The translations under genes were made by a program, and so were the position numbers. From the NCBI RefSeq assembly GCF_030717845.1, contig NZ_JAUZVZ010000019.1, positions 1 through 64,000 of the forward strand: a stretch of 64,000 nucleotides of DNA. The letters are read 5' to 3'. Under the pieces are notes generated by a model that was not told the origin of the DNA, did no database searches, and was given only the letters and a program-made list of their open reading frames with translations. The DNA comes from Alkalimonas collagenimarina (GTDB taxonomy: Bacteria; Pseudomonadota; Gammaproteobacteria; Enterobacterales; Alteromonadaceae). The number at the start of each line of letters is the position of its first letter. Position 1 is the stretch's first letter. Shown here piece by piece: positions 37,882 through 47,846 of the stretch.

Positions 37882-38918
37882 ATAAGCTTTACGCCAATCA
37901 ACTGCCGCAACAGCTGCAGCAAGAACTGGCGCTTAGCTACATCGTTTTTGGCGATGAACCGCTGCAATTGCAAGAATCGCTCGATCACATCCGCCGACAG
38001 GCCAAACAGCAGGGTTATCTTGAGCGTCAGCAATTTAAAGTAGATGCCCAATTCGATTGGGGCCAGCTTACCTCGGCCTTGCAAAGCTTATCGTTGTTTA
38101 GTGATCGTCGGCTGATTGAACTCGATCTCAGCCAACAAAAACTGACCACAGCCTCAAGCAATGAGCTCAAATCACTAGCCGCTCTCTTGCACCCAGATAC
38201 TCTGCTGCTGATTTTTGGTGATCGCAGCCCGGCAGAGGTAGCGCGACAAAGTTGGCTAAAAGCATTCCCTGCCAATACCGTCTTTGTCAGTATTTATCCA
38301 CTGGATGACCAGCAGTTTCGGCAATGGTTACAACAACAGCTTCGCCAGGAAAAGCTACAATTATCCGCAGATGCCATGCAGCTATTTCTGCACCATTGCA
38401 GCGGCAACATGCTGGCAGCAAGGCAAAACCTTGATAAACTGCTACTCACCTTTGGGCCCTGCCAGTTGGATGAGCCGGCACTAACTGCTTTTTTATCCGA
38501 CCAATCCAGCTTTACCATTTTTCAGCTCAGTGATGCATTACTAGCGGGACACAGCCAGCAAGCCTTTCATCGCCTGGAGCGTCTTTGTGGTCAGGACGAA
38601 GAACCAACCTTAATTGGTTGGCAACTACAACGTGAAGTACAAAACTTGCTGCAACTGCAACAAGTCTCAGCAGCTGAACGCAGCGCTCTGTTTAAAAAAC
38701 TCGGTATTTGGCCAAAGCGCCAACCGCTGTATCAGCAAGCTTTGCAGCGGCTACCACTAAAGTGGTTGCATTATATTGTGCAGGAATTGGCGGCTTTCGA
38801 TCGCTTATACAAAGGCGGACAACTGCCCAATAGCCAACTCGCGCTGACGCACCTGACCGCACTCTTTATTGCACCGGTCGCTAAAGCCTATTCGTTACGC
38901 CACCATGACATCGATTAA
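37878..38918 (+). CDS. holA: DNA polymerase III subunit delta
   Basis: A 346-residue clamp-loader subunit that opens the sliding clamp during replication. The N-terminal LYANQLPQQL and the YIVFGDEPLQLQE segment are typical of HolA. The RNA-polymerase-like AAA+ fold lacks a Walker A, as expected for delta. It overlaps lptE by 4 bases and nadD by 14 bases, in the order seen in E. coli. Confidence 0.95.
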   Translation: MNKLYANQLPQQLQQELALSYIVFGDEPLQLQESLDHIRRQAKQQGYLERQQFKVDAQFDWGQLTSALQSLSLFSDRRLIELDLSQQKLTTASSNELKSLAALLHPDTLLLIFGDRSPAEVARQSWLKAFPANTVFVSIYPLDDQQFRQWLQQQLRQEKLQLSADAMQLFLHHCSGNMLAARQNLDKLLLTFGPCQLDEPALTAFLSDQSSFTIFQLSDALLAGHSQQAFHRLERLCGQDEEPTLIGWQLQREVQNLLQLQQVSAAERSALFKKLGIWPKRQPLYQQALQRLPLKWLHYIVQELAAFDRLYKGGQLPNSQLALTHLTALFIAPVAKAYSLRHHDID

Positions 38919-39606
38919 GTCGAAGTTGCCTCAAACGACACCTTTGCAACCGGTGATCGGTATCTTTGGTGGTACCTTTGATCCAATCCATATCGGCCAT
39001 GTGCACTGCGCTTTGCAGGTACTGCAGCAGTGTCCACTGGAGCAGGTCCGGCTGATGCCATGTCACCTTCCCCCCCATAGAGTGACCCCTGGTGTCAGTG
39101 CGCAGCAACGAGCAGAAATGGTCCAGCTTGCGATTGCTGAGCATCCGCAACTGATACTGGAAACACTCGAGCTGGAACAACATCGCCCCTCTTATAGCGC
39201 GATAAGCTTGCAACAACTGCAGCAACGTTATCCCAAACACAAGTTAGCCTTTATCATGGGCATGGATGCATTTAATCAGTTTACCAGCTGGCATCGTTGG
39301 CAAGACATCCTGCACTGTGCCGATCTGATAGTCTGCCAACGACCTGAGCACTCGCAACTATCTAGTGACAGCAAGGCGCTGCTTACTCAGCATCAAATGT
39401 TCGACGTGCAGCAGCTGCAGCAACAACAAACAGGGCGAATCTTACTGCTGGATAACCCTTTACAGGACATGTCAGCCACCTCATTACGCCAGCAGTTGGC
39501 GCACAGCCAGACACCACCCAAAGGTTTAGATACTGCCGTATGGAACTATATTCAGCAGCATCAACTCTATAAAGGTAGCCACCCAGCGGCTGCAATAAAA
39601 AAATAA
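38905..39606 (+). CDS. nadD: nicotinate-nucleotide adenylyltransferase
   Basis: A 233-residue enzyme that converts nicotinate mononucleotide and ATP to deamido-NAD. The N-terminus has GGTFDPIHIGHV with the (H/T)xGH nucleotidyl-transfer motif. The C-terminal SxTxxR-like motif reads SATSLRQQL. The ATG at 38905 matches the family start. It overlaps holA by 14 bases. About 20 extra N-terminal residues precede the GGTFDP motif compared with E. coli. Confidence 0.96.
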   Translation: MTSIKSKLPQTTPLQPVIGIFGGTFDPIHIGHVHCALQVLQQCPLEQVRLMPCHLPPHRVTPGVSAQQRAEMVQLAIAEHPQLILETLELEQHRPSYSAISLQQLQQRYPKHKLAFIMGMDAFNQFTSWHRWQDILHCADLIVCQRPEHSQLSSDSKALLTQHQMFDVQQLQQQQTGRILLLDNPLQDMSATSLRQQLAHSQTPPKGLDTAVWNYIQQHQLYKGSHPAAAIKK

Positions 39607-39685
39607 GCGGGTGACAACAAAAATACATCCGCTGGTGAAAAAGTGATAAAATTGACGATTGAACCCATCAACCCAAGGAATACAG

Positions 39686-40006
39686 GTGCAAAGTAGCGAA
39701 TTACTTAGTTTTGTTCATGGTAAAGTTGACGATATGAAAGGCCGTGACATTGTCACGCTAGATGTTCGTGGTAAATCCAGCATCACCGATTACATGCTGA
39801 TCTGTTCTGGTACGTCAAACCGCCACACCAAGTCCATTGCAGCGCATGTGGCGCAAGAAGTTAAAAAACATGATGTAACCGTTATGGGTATTGAAGGCGA
39901 AAAAACCGGCGAATGGGTGCTACTGGATCTGGGGGATGTGGTGGTCCATGTCATGCTTGATGACAGCCGTAATTTCTATCAGTTGGAAAAACTCTGGAGC
40001 GCCTGA
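39686..40006 (+). CDS. rsfS: ribosomal silencing factor RsfS
   Basis: A 106-residue protein that binds L14 and stops the two ribosomal subunits joining in starvation. It matches E. coli RsfS (105 residues) throughout, including KSSITDYMLICSGTSNRH and DLGDVVVHVM. The GTG start is chosen because AAGGAA lies 5 bases before it and the length then equals E. coli; a TTG at 39659 would add 9 residues. It is downstream of nadD and upstream of rlmH as in E. coli. Confidence 0.97.
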   Translation: MQSSELLSFVHGKVDDMKGRDIVTLDVRGKSSITDYMLICSGTSNRHTKSIAAHVAQEVKKHDVTVMGIEGEKTGEWVLLDLGDVVVHVMLDDSRNFYQLEKLWSA

Positions 40007-40052
40007 GTCTGATGGTTGTTGTTGATGGTCGTAACCAAAAGCTACGTCATTC

Positions 40053-40523
40053 ATGAAATTGATGCTCATTGCTGTGGGGACCAAGATGCCCGATTGGGTG
40101 CAGACCGGCTTTCAAGAGTATGCCAGACGTTTTCCCCGTGATTTAGCGCTGGAGCTCTGTGAAATTCCGGCGCAAAAACGAGGCAAAAACGCCGACATTA
40201 AACGCATTCTTCAACAAGAAGGCGAGCGCATGCTGGCTGCGATTCCCAAGGGCGCTCGGGTGATTACGCTTGAAGTCACCGGCCATAGTTGGGACAGCCC
40301 GACACTGGCCACCAAGTTAACACAATGGCAGCTTGATGGCCGTGATGTCTGTTTGCTGGTCGGTGGCCCTGAAGGGTTAGCACCGGATTGTATAGCGGCG
40401 AGCGAGGGCAAATGGTCGTTATCTGCATTAACGCTGCCGCACCCCTTGGTACGAATTGTATTGGCAGAGAGCCTGTACCGTGCCTGGAGTATTTGTACTA
40501 ATCATCCTTATCATCGCGAGTAA
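40053..40523 (+). CDS. rlmH: 23S rRNA (pseudouridine1915-N3)-methyltransferase
   Basis: A 156-residue SPOUT-class methyltransferase that modifies pseudouridine 1915 in helix 69 of 23S rRNA. The trefoil-knot SAM-binding motif LLVGGPEG and the C-terminal [16 protein letters not shown] are standard. Length equals E. coli YbeA (155). It lies 2 bases before mrdA, with which it is co-translated. Confidence 0.97.
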   Translation: MKLMLIAVGTKMPDWVQTGFQEYARRFPRDLALELCEIPAQKRGKNADIKRILQQEGERMLAAIPKGARVITLEVTGHSWDSPTLATKLTQWQLDGRDVCLLVGGPEGLAPDCIAASEGKWSLSALTLPHPLVRIVLAESLYRAWSICTNHPYHRE

Positions 40524-40525
40524 AC

Positions 40526-42382
40526 ATGCGACGACAACGAGAAGCCATTCAAGATCATGCCGCCGAAGCTCAGCTTTTCAAGCGCAGAGCTGCGGTTGCT
40601 TTTAGTTTCGTTGTGCTGCTGTTCAGCATCATTCTGATCAACCAATATCATTTACAAGTCCGTTCTTATCATGAGTATCAGACGCGCTCAGAAGGCAATC
40701 GCATCAAAGTCGTACCTGTTGCCCCTAATCGCGGATTAATTTACGACCGAAACGGTATCCTGTTGGCCGAGAACACCCCAGTCCACTCCATTGAAATTAT
40801 CCCGGAGCAAGTCGCTGATATCGAACAAACACTAGCCGATCTGGCGGAGTTAATCGACATCAGCCCAGAGCAACAACAATCATTATTAAGTGAAGTGAGG
40901 CAACAGCGTCGCTTTAACAGCATTGCCGTAAAAGAGCGATTGACGGAACAAGAAGTGGCTATTTTAGCAGTCAATCAACATCGTTTTCCCGGCGTTACAT
41001 TGGAGGCTCGCTTAAGCCGAACCTACCCCTTTGGTGATCTCTTCACCCATGCGCTAGGATACATAGGCCGGATCAATGCCAATGACTTGCAGCGACTGCG
41101 AGAACAAGAGCGCGCAGCCAACTATGCAGCCAGCCATCATATTGGTAAAATTGGCCTTGAGCGTTACTATGAACAAACACTGCATGGTACCGTTGGTTAT
41201 CAGGAAGTTGAGGTGAATAACCGGGGGCGGGTTATTCGCACCTTGCGCTCCGATCCTGCCATTTCTGGTAAAGATATTATACTGAGTCTGGATGTTGGCT
41301 TGCAGCTAACCGCGCAGCAATCTTTAGAAGGCTTACGTGGTGCAGTGGTCGCAATGGACCCCCGCACCGGTGCAATACTGGCGTTTTATAGCAATCCAGG
41401 CTATGACCCGAATCTGTTCGTCCATGGTATCAGTAGTACCAACTACAATGCTCTTCTCAACTCATTCGACCGTCCATTGATTAATCGGGTGACTCAAGGG
41501 GTGTATCCACCGGCTTCTACCATCAAGCCTCACATGGGATTAATTGGGCTCGATCAAGGTCACATTACACCAACAACACGGATGTGGGATCCAGGCTATT
41601 ATCAATTGCCTAACTACTCGCGACGTTTCCGCAACTGGCAACGCTATGGGCTGGGCTGGGTCAACATTTACAATGCGATTACGCAAAGCAACGATACCTA
41701 CTTCTATGATCTGGCAGTAAAGCTCGGGATTGATACTATTTCCGACTCGATGAAACAGTTTGGCTTTGGTCAACGCACTGGCATTGATATCCATGAAGAA
41801 TCGGCGGCTAATATGCCATCCCGGGGTTGGAAACAGGCCCGCTACAATCAGCCTTGGTATACTGGCGATACCGTCTCCTTGGGCATAGGCCAAAGCTACT
41901 GGACCACCACACCGCTGCAACTGGCGACCAGTACAGCCATTCTGGTCAACCGTGGTGAGAGTGTTGTTCCTACCATGCTGCAAGGCACTCGTTTTGATGC
42001 GCAATTTGAAGCAGTAACTTATCAACGCCAGCCAGCCGTGACCATTAAGGATCCACAGCACTGGCAGGTGATCCTCGATGCAATGGAGCAAACCGTAAGC
42101 GAAGGTACCGCTAATCGCCCATTTCGGGGAGCAAACTATACATCTGGTGGTAAAACGGGTACCGCTCAGATAGTCAGTATTGCTCAGGATGCAAAGTACG
42201 ATGCAGACGCTCTGCTAGAGCAACATCGTGATAATGCGATGTACATCGGTTATGCACCCGCAGTAGATCCTACCATAGTGGTTGCTGTCGTCGTAGAAAA
42301 CACCGGTGGAGGCAGCAGCACTGCAGCGCCCGTGGCTCGCCAATTATTTGATTACTATTTTAGTGCCGGAGTCAATCAATGA
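40526..42382 (+). CDS. mrdA: penicillin-binding protein 2 (elongation transpeptidase)
   Basis: A 618-residue inner-membrane, periplasm-facing transpeptidase that crosslinks side-wall peptidoglycan with RodA. One membrane helix is near residues 22-42, then the dimerisation domain, then the catalytic domain with S331-x-x-K334 (ASTIK), the SxN motif SND near residue 388, and KTGTAQ near 545. The active Ser is one residue off the E. coli position (330). It overlaps mrdB by 4 bases (ATGA). Confidence 0.98.
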   Translation: MRRQREAIQDHAAEAQLFKRRAAVAFSFVVLLFSIILINQYHLQVRSYHEYQTRSEGNRIKVVPVAPNRGLIYDRNGILLAENTPVHSIEIIPEQVADIEQTLADLAELIDISPEQQQSLLSEVRQQRRFNSIAVKERLTEQEVAILAVNQHRFPGVTLEARLSRTYPFGDLFTHALGYIGRINANDLQRLREQERAANYAASHHIGKIGLERYYEQTLHGTVGYQEVEVNNRGRVIRTLRSDPAISGKDIILSLDVGLQLTAQQSLEGLRGAVVAMDPRTGAILAFYSNPGYDPNLFVHGISSTNYNALLNSFDRPLINRVTQGVYPPASTIKPHMGLIGLDQGHITPTTRMWDPGYYQLPNYSRRFRNWQRYGLGWVNIYNAITQSNDTYFYDLAVKLGIDTISDSMKQFGFGQRTGIDIHEESAANMPSRGWKQARYNQPWYTGDTVSLGIGQSYWTTTPLQLATSTAILVNRGESVVPTMLQGTRFDAQFEAVTYQRQPAVTIKDPQHWQVILDAMEQTVSEGTANRPFRGANYTSGGKTGTAQIVSIAQDAKYDADALLEQHRDNAMYIGYAPAVDPTIVVAVVVENTGGGSSTAAPVARQLFDYYFSAGVNQ

Positions 42383-43497
42383 ACGCTGAAATCACCGAGT
42401 CGCAACGCCCTAAAGGGTTGGCTGTATTTCACATTGATACCCCGCTATTGTTAGGGTTACTCATTCTGATGGGGTACGGCCTGATGGTGCTGTACAGTGC
42501 GACTGGCCAAAGCCAACCCATGATGCAGGCACAACTGATCCGCCTTGGGCTCGCTGTGGCTGTGATGATTGCCTTTGCCCAAGTGAGTCCACTAACGTTT
42601 AAACGCTGGGGCTTACCCATTTTTATTGTTGGGTTGCTGATGTTGGTCGCCGTCATGTTCTTCGGTGAAGTTAGTAAAGGGGCTCAACGTTGGTTGAACT
42701 TAGGTTTTATCCGCTTTCAACCTTCTGAAATTATGAAGCTGGCCGCGCCACTAGCCATTGCCTGGTTTATTTCCAGCCATAATTTACCGCCTAAATTATG
42801 GCGTTTAGGCGTTGGCTTTGTCATGTGCGCTCTACCTACGATGTTGATTGCTCAGCAACCTGACTTAGGCACTGCCTTACTGATTGCTACCTCAGGCATC
42901 ATGGTACTATTTTTAGCCGGTATGAGCTGGCGCTTAATTCTATTTATCGGCACACTCATTGCCTCTTTTTTGCCCGTCATGTGGTTTTTCGTGATGCGTG
43001 ACTACCAGAAACAGCGGGTTCTGACACTGCTGAACCCTGAAACTGATCCACTGGGAACCGGCTATCACATTATCCAATCCAAAATAGCCATTGGGTCTGG
43101 TGGTCTGCAAGGCAAAGGTTGGTTGCAAGGAACCCAATCGCAGCTGGAGTTTTTGCCTGAGCGTCATACCGATTTCATTTTTGCTGTGTTAAGTGAAGAG
43201 TTTGGCTTACTGGGTGTTGCCTTGCTGGTTGCCTTGTATATTTTTATCATTGGTCGTTGCCTACTGATTGCCATCAGGGTGCAGGACAGCTTTTCCAAAT
43301 TAGTAGCAGGCAGTATTACCATGACCTTTTTTGTCTATGTTTTTGTCAACATAGGCATGGTATCCGGCCTGTTGCCCGTGGTTGGTGTGCCCTTACCTTT
43401 AGTGAGCTATGGTGGCACCTCCATGGTGACCTTATTAGCGGCTTTTGGTATTCTCATGTCCATCAGCACGCATAAACGTGTTTTAGCATCATCCTGA
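42379..43497 (+). CDS. mrdB: rod-shape-determining protein RodA (SEDS glycosyltransferase)
   Basis: A 372-residue SEDS protein with ten predicted helices that polymerises glycan strands for cell elongation as the partner of PBP2. The long periplasmic loop with GLQGKGWLQGTQSQLEFLPE carries the WxxQxxF-like and catalytic regions, and the C-terminal LPLVSYGGTSMV motif is typical. It overlaps mrdA by 4 bases and is followed by rlpA after a 13-base gap. Confidence 0.97.
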   Translation: MNAEITESQRPKGLAVFHIDTPLLLGLLILMGYGLMVLYSATGQSQPMMQAQLIRLGLAVAVMIAFAQVSPLTFKRWGLPIFIVGLLMLVAVMFFGEVSKGAQRWLNLGFIRFQPSEIMKLAAPLAIAWFISSHNLPPKLWRLGVGFVMCALPTMLIAQQPDLGTALLIATSGIMVLFLAGMSWRLILFIGTLIASFLPVMWFFVMRDYQKQRVLTLLNPETDPLGTGYHIIQSKIAIGSGGLQGKGWLQGTQSQLEFLPERHTDFIFAVLSEEFGLLGVALLVALYIFIIGRCLLIAIRVQDSFSKLVAGSITMTFFVYVFVNIGMVSGLLPVVGVPLPLVSYGGTSMVTLLAAFGILMSISTHKRVLASS

Positions 43498-43513
43498 TTT
43501 TGGAGTCTTATTG

Positions 43514-44413
43514 ATGTACTTTCGACTTGCTGGCCTCCTTACTTCTATCGTCTTATTACAAGCTTGTAGTCAAACACCGGCATCGACCAGGGACCAATCT
43601 CCCAATGCCGGTCGCTACCAGTATGAGCAGGATCATCAACCAAGTCGTCTGCCTACGTTACTAGAAATGACCGATCCTGAGCCTAGCATTGAGCCATTAA
43701 GTCGTGGTGGCAATCAGCCCTATCGAATTTTTGGTATTGATTACCAGCCTAAGCCTGATTTAGCAGAATACAAAGCCACTGGCGTTGCCTCATGGTATGG
43801 CGTGAAGTTCCATGGCCACAAAACCTCCAATGGCGAAACCTACGACATGTACCGGATGAGTGCAGCGCATAAAACATTGCCACTGCCCTCCTATGTTCGG
43901 GTCACCAATCTTAATAACCAGAAAAGTGCCATCGTCCGGGTCAATGACCGGGGCCCATTTCATCAGAACCGGCTGATTGATCTTTCGTATGCCGCTGCAC
44001 ATAAAATTGGTATGTTGCAACACGGTACAGCTCCAGTTCAGGTAGAGTTGCTACGATCGCCGGCGATGGTTCATGCTGAGCCGACGTCGGAGCCATTTGA
44101 AGTTGCCATCGCAACACCACAAACCACATGGACTGAACAAAAGACAGAGTCGCCTGCAGTATCAGTGGCTCCCGTTGCTGAAGCGTGCTACATACAGGTG
44201 TTTGCCAGCCAAAACGATCAGCGGGCAAATGAACTTAGCCAACAGATAAAGCAACAACTAGCATTTACCACTAAAATCAGTCACCATAATGGAATTTACC
44301 GCTTGCTAGTGGGTCCTATTACAGACGCTCATCAAGCCAAAGACTGGTTGCAACAGCTGAGATCTGAGTTGTATCCCTCAGCTTACTTTACCAATGCCCA
44401 GCTGTGCAGTTAA
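43514..44413 (+). CDS. rlpA: septal ring lytic transglycosylase RlpA
   Basis: A 299-residue outer-membrane lipoprotein. The lipobox LQAC gives a lipidated C18. A DPBB (double-psi beta-barrel) domain (about 90-180) has the GVASWYGVKFHG and VNDRGPFHQNRLIDLS motifs of RlpA, and a SPOR domain (about 225-298) binds denuded glycan strands. Pseudomonas RlpA cleaves such strands; E. coli RlpA lacks activity. The ATG 8 bases after GGAG is chosen over the TTG just before it. It follows mrdAB in the same order as in E. coli. Confidence 0.94.
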   Translation: MYFRLAGLLTSIVLLQACSQTPASTRDQSPNAGRYQYEQDHQPSRLPTLLEMTDPEPSIEPLSRGGNQPYRIFGIDYQPKPDLAEYKATGVASWYGVKFHGHKTSNGETYDMYRMSAAHKTLPLPSYVRVTNLNNQKSAIVRVNDRGPFHQNRLIDLSYAAAHKIGMLQHGTAPVQVELLRSPAMVHAEPTSEPFEVAIATPQTTWTEQKTESPAVSVAPVAEACYIQVFASQNDQRANELSQQIKQQLAFTTKISHHNGIYRLLVGPITDAHQAKDWLQQLRSELYPSAYFTNAQLCS

Positions 44414-44488
44414 TGTGTCGCCACTGTTGTGTCGTCATTCTGTAGCTAAATCACTACCCAATTTGATTATCATGATAAGAAAGGTGCT

Positions 44489-45649
44489 ATGAATATTTAC
44501 ACTCGCTGTTTAGCTACCGTTACCCTTGCTGTTGCCTTCTTTACGATAGAGCCTGTTCAAGCCGTATCGGTAACCCCTGCTCCACCTGAGATCAATGCAA
44601 AAGGCCATATCCTTATTGATTATGACACGGGTCGCGTGCTGTCCGAACACAACGCTGATATGTCATTGTCACCGGCAAGCCTCACCAAAATTATGACCAG
44701 TTATGTGATTGGCACCGAGCTGAAAAATGGCAACATCAGCCCGGATGATATGGTCACCATCAGCGAAAAAGCATGGGCCCGTAACTTTCCTGGTTCATCA
44801 CTCATGTTTATTGAGGTAGGCACTCAGGTATCCGTCGCCGATTTGAATATGGGTATTATTGTGCAATCTGGCAACGACGCCTGTGTTGCTTTAGCCGAGC
44901 ACATTGCCGGTAGCGAAAGTGCTTTTGTCGACTTAATGAATGCCCATGCCGCCCGTTTAGGAATGACCAGCACGCGTTTTGGTAACAGCCATGGTTTACC
45001 TCATCCAGAAATGCGCACATCGCCACGAGATATGGCTACCTTGTCTGCAGCTTTGATCCGGGATGTGCCAGAAGAATATGCTCTCTATGCTGAAAAAGAG
45101 TTTACTTACAACAATATTCGCCAGTACAACCGCAACTCGTTATTGTGGGATCGTAGCCTCGATGTCGATGGCATTAAAACAGGTTTTACTTCTGAGGCCG
45201 GTTATAGCTTAATCACCTCGGCTACCAGAGACAATATGCGCTTAATCGCTGTGGTCATGGGGACAGAAAGCGAGCGCATTCGCCAGCAAGAAAATAAAAA
45301 GTTACTGACCTACGGTTTTCGTTTCTTTGAAACCATCTCGCCCTATCAGCCAGGCGAAGTCTTTGCCGAACACCGGGTCTGGCAAGGCGCTGCAGATAGT
45401 GTCCGCTTAGGTATTCAGCAGGAAACCTTAATCACCATTCCACGCGGTCAACGTAGCAAACTAAAAGCAGATTTCAGTTTGGATCAACAATTAATAGCCC
45501 CAATCGAGCAAGGTCAAGTGATTGGTACGCTTTACCTGACGCTAGAAGGTGAAGACATTGCTCAGTACCCTCTTGTCGCACTCGATAGCATCGAACAAGG
45601 TGGACTATTTAAGCGTGCGATGGACTACCTGAAAATGCAATTTGACTAA
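44489..45649 (+). CDS. dacA: D-alanyl-D-alanine carboxypeptidase (PBP5/6 family)
   Basis: A 386-residue periplasmic enzyme that removes the terminal D-Ala from peptidoglycan pentapeptides. Residues 1-25 form a signal peptide. The active site has S64-L-T-K67, S127-G-N129 and K230-T-G. The C-terminal beta domain and amphipathic end (FKRAMDYLKMQF) that anchors it to the membrane are present. It has a GAAAGG site 7 bases before the ATG, and precedes ybeD-lipB-lipA as in E. coli. Confidence 0.97.
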   Translation: MNIYTRCLATVTLAVAFFTIEPVQAVSVTPAPPEINAKGHILIDYDTGRVLSEHNADMSLSPASLTKIMTSYVIGTELKNGNISPDDMVTISEKAWARNFPGSSLMFIEVGTQVSVADLNMGIIVQSGNDACVALAEHIAGSESAFVDLMNAHAARLGMTSTRFGNSHGLPHPEMRTSPRDMATLSAALIRDVPEEYALYAEKEFTYNNIRQYNRNSLLWDRSLDVDGIKTGFTSEAGYSLITSATRDNMRLIAVVMGTESERIRQQENKKLLTYGFRFFETISPYQPGEVFAEHRVWQGAADSVRLGIQQETLITIPRGQRSKLKADFSLDQQLIAPIEQGQVIGTLYLTLEGEDIAQYPLVALDSIEQGGLFKRAMDYLKMQFD

Positions 45650-45681
45650 CGCCTGCACGACTCTTATCTAAATGCCTAGCC

Positions 45682-45717
45682 ACTACCCGGTGAAATGCAG
45701 TAAAATACCCGGGTAGT
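45682..45717. repeat. 9-bp inverted repeat between dacA and ybeD
   Basis: ACTACCCGG (45682-45690) and CCGGGTAGT (45709-45717) are exact reverse complements around an 18-base loop that contains TAAAAT, a possible -10. It lies just before the ybeD ribosome-binding site and may be an operator or leader hairpin for ybeD-lipB-lipA. Confidence 0.5.
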
Positions 45718-45735
45718 AGCGACTAAGGCAAGCTA

Positions 45736-46014
45736 ATGACTCCTGTAAAAGACACCAAATTTGATGAGCTGCTGGAATTTCCATGCATGCTTAATTTTAA
45801 GATTATGGGCGTTGCCCATGACCGACTGGTCGATGATATCATTGCGGTATTGCAGCGCCATGCCGAACAAACCGACTATAGCCCAAGCATTAAACCCAGC
45901 ACCAAAGGCAATTACCATTCGGTTCGGGTCGATGTACGTGTCATAGATAAAGACCACATCGAGCTACTGTACACAGAACTGAGCAAACTCGAACTGGTGC
46001 GATACGTCCTGTAA
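45736..46014 (+). CDS. ybeD: YbeD/DUF493 family protein
   Basis: A 92-residue small alpha/beta protein matching DUF493 (YbeD) in length and in the sequence FPCMLNFKIMGVA and the SKGNYHS-like segment. Its ACT-like fold is proposed to be regulatory; a link to lipoate synthesis is suggested by its place before lipB-lipA, though the role is unknown. An AAGG site precedes the ATG. Confidence 0.94.
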   Translation: MTPVKDTKFDELLEFPCMLNFKIMGVAHDRLVDDIIAVLQRHAEQTDYSPSIKPSTKGNYHSVRVDVRVIDKDHIELLYTELSKLELVRYVL

Positions 46015-46085
46015 TGGCGCAAACCTCGAATTCTCAGCTGATCTCGTTATACTACCCTCTGTCGATAATCGTATCGGAGCAGTAG

Positions 46086-46748
46086 ATGGAGACAGATGCT
46101 AAGCCGCTGGTGATCCGTGAACTTGGTCAACTGCCCTACCTTGAGGTATGGCAAGCCATGCAGCAGTTCACCGATGCACGGGATGAGCACAGTCTGGATC
46201 AGTTATGGTTTCTGCAACATGATCCGGTGTTTACTCAAGGACAAGCAGGTAAAGAAGAACATATTCTGGCTGCCGGTGATATTCCTATCGTCAAGGTTGA
46301 TCGTGGCGGTCAGGTTACTTACCATGGCCCCGGTCAGCAGATGGTCTATGTATTGCTTGATCTTAAACGGCGTAAACTCGGTGTGCGCCAGCTGGTGACT
46401 CTGCTGGAGCAGGTGTTAATAGACAGTCTGGCTGCGTTTGCTATTCAGGCCTATGCCAAACCCGATGCACCAGGGGTTTATGTAGATGAAAAGAAAATCG
46501 CCTCGTTAGGGCTGCGAATACGTAAAGGCTGCAGCTTTCATGGCCTGGCACTGAACGTTGATATGGATCTGGCACCATTTTTACGCATCAACCCATGCGG
46601 TTATGCCGGGTTGCAGATGATTCAATGTCGCGATTTCGGCTCAATCACCATGAGCGATATCAAACAACAGCTGATACAGCAATTCACACAACATCTTGAC
46701 TGTGCTGATGTGCTGTACAAAACAGGATTGGATTGGCAGCATGACTAA
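46086..46748 (+). CDS. lipB: octanoyl-ACP:protein N-octanoyltransferase
   Basis: A 220-residue enzyme that moves octanoate from acyl carrier protein to lipoyl domains. Catalytic K137 ([12 protein letters not shown]) and C171 (INPCGYAG) match the E. coli K135 and C169 positions, and [12 protein letters not shown] is the family motif. It overlaps lipA by 8 bases. Confidence 0.97.
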   Translation: METDAKPLVIRELGQLPYLEVWQAMQQFTDARDEHSLDQLWFLQHDPVFTQGQAGKEEHILAAGDIPIVKVDRGGQVTYHGPGQQMVYVLLDLKRRKLGVRQLVTLLEQVLIDSLAAFAIQAYAKPDAPGVYVDEKKIASLGLRIRKGCSFHGLALNVDMDLAPFLRINPCGYAGLQMIQCRDFGSITMSDIKQQLIQQFTQHLDCADVLYKTGLDWQHD

Positions 46749-47724
46749 AACCGCCCGTATGCAACCTGGTGTCAAACTGCGTGACGCCGACAAAATGGCA
46801 TTGATCCCGGTCAAGGTATTACCGACCGAACGCGATCAAATGCTGCGCAAACCAGAGTGGTTGAAAATTAAATTGCCTAAAAGCTCTGAGCGCATTGAAG
46901 AAATTAAAAGCGCGATGCGCAAACATGGTTTGCACTCTGTCTGTGAAGAAGCCGCCTGCCCTAACCTGCCGGAATGCTTTAACCACGGTACCGCTACTTT
47001 TATGATTTTAGGCGCCATCTGTACCCGTCGTTGCCCATTCTGCGATGTGGCCCATGGCCGCCCACTGCCACCCAGCGCCGAAGAGCCTGAAAAACTGGCC
47101 CTGACCATTCGTGATATGAAACTCAAGTACGTGGTGATCACCTCTGTCGATCGCGATGATTTACGGGATGGTGGTGCCCAGCACTTTGCCGACTGCATTA
47201 GCGCCATTCGTAAATACAGCCCTGATATTAAAATTGAAGTGCTGGTACCTGACTTCCGTGGTCGGATGGATAAAGCACTGGAGATCCTCACGGCTACACC
47301 AGCCGATGTATTCAACCACAATTTGGAAACAGCTCCACGTCTGTACAAACTGGCCCGTCCGGGTGCTGATTACAAGTGGTCGCTTGAGCTGTTAAAGCGC
47401 TTTAAAGCAGCCCATCCGCATATTTCTACTAAATCAGGCCTTATGGTTGGGTTAGGTGAAACCACGGAAGAGTTGATTGAAGTGCTGAAAGACTTGCGAG
47501 CCCACGATGTTGATATGCTTACCGTTGGTCAGTACCTGCAACCAAGCAAACACCATTTGCCGGTAGAACGTTATGTTCCACCCGCAGAATTTGATGAAAT
47601 CAAACGTATTGCTTACGAGCTAGGTTTTAAGCATGCTGCTTGTGGACCTTTCGTCCGCTCATCGTACCATGCTGACCGTCAGGCAGCCGGTGAAGAGGTA
47701 GTCAGTAGCTTTAGCCCTGCGTAA
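46741..47724 (+). CDS. lipA: lipoyl synthase
   Basis: A 327-residue radical-SAM enzyme that inserts two sulfurs into the octanoyl chain. The auxiliary cluster uses C68, C73 and C79, and the radical-SAM cluster uses C94, C98 and C101 (CTRRCPFC). The ATG at 46741 lies inside lipB (8-base overlap). It ends the long rightward run starting at leuS. A weak hairpin follows it. Confidence 0.98.
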   Translation: MTKTARMQPGVKLRDADKMALIPVKVLPTERDQMLRKPEWLKIKLPKSSERIEEIKSAMRKHGLHSVCEEAACPNLPECFNHGTATFMILGAICTRRCPFCDVAHGRPLPPSAEEPEKLALTIRDMKLKYVVITSVDRDDLRDGGAQHFADCISAIRKYSPDIKIEVLVPDFRGRMDKALEILTATPADVFNHNLETAPRLYKLARPGADYKWSLELLKRFKAAHPHISTKSGLMVGLGETTEELIEVLKDLRAHDVDMLTVGQYLQPSKHHLPVERYVPPAEFDEIKRIAYELGFKHAACGPFVRSSYHADRQAAGEEVVSSFSPA

Positions 47725-47738
47725 ATACTCCCCAGAAC

Positions 47739-47775
47739 AACAGGGTGGTAGGAAATAGTTATTCCACCCCCTGTT
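47739..47775 (+). repeat. hairpin after lipA
   Basis: AACAGGG (47739-47745) pairs with CCCTGTT (47769-47775), extended by TGG/CCA with two unpaired C. No T-run follows, so it may be a weak end or an mRNA-stabilising hairpin for the lip transcript. Confidence 0.4.
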
Positions 47776-47846
47776 AGTCACAAGCATGGCAACCCGCTAT
47801 GAAACCAGCTATTCTTAGCCTATATCCAATTAGCCAGAGTTTTTGC

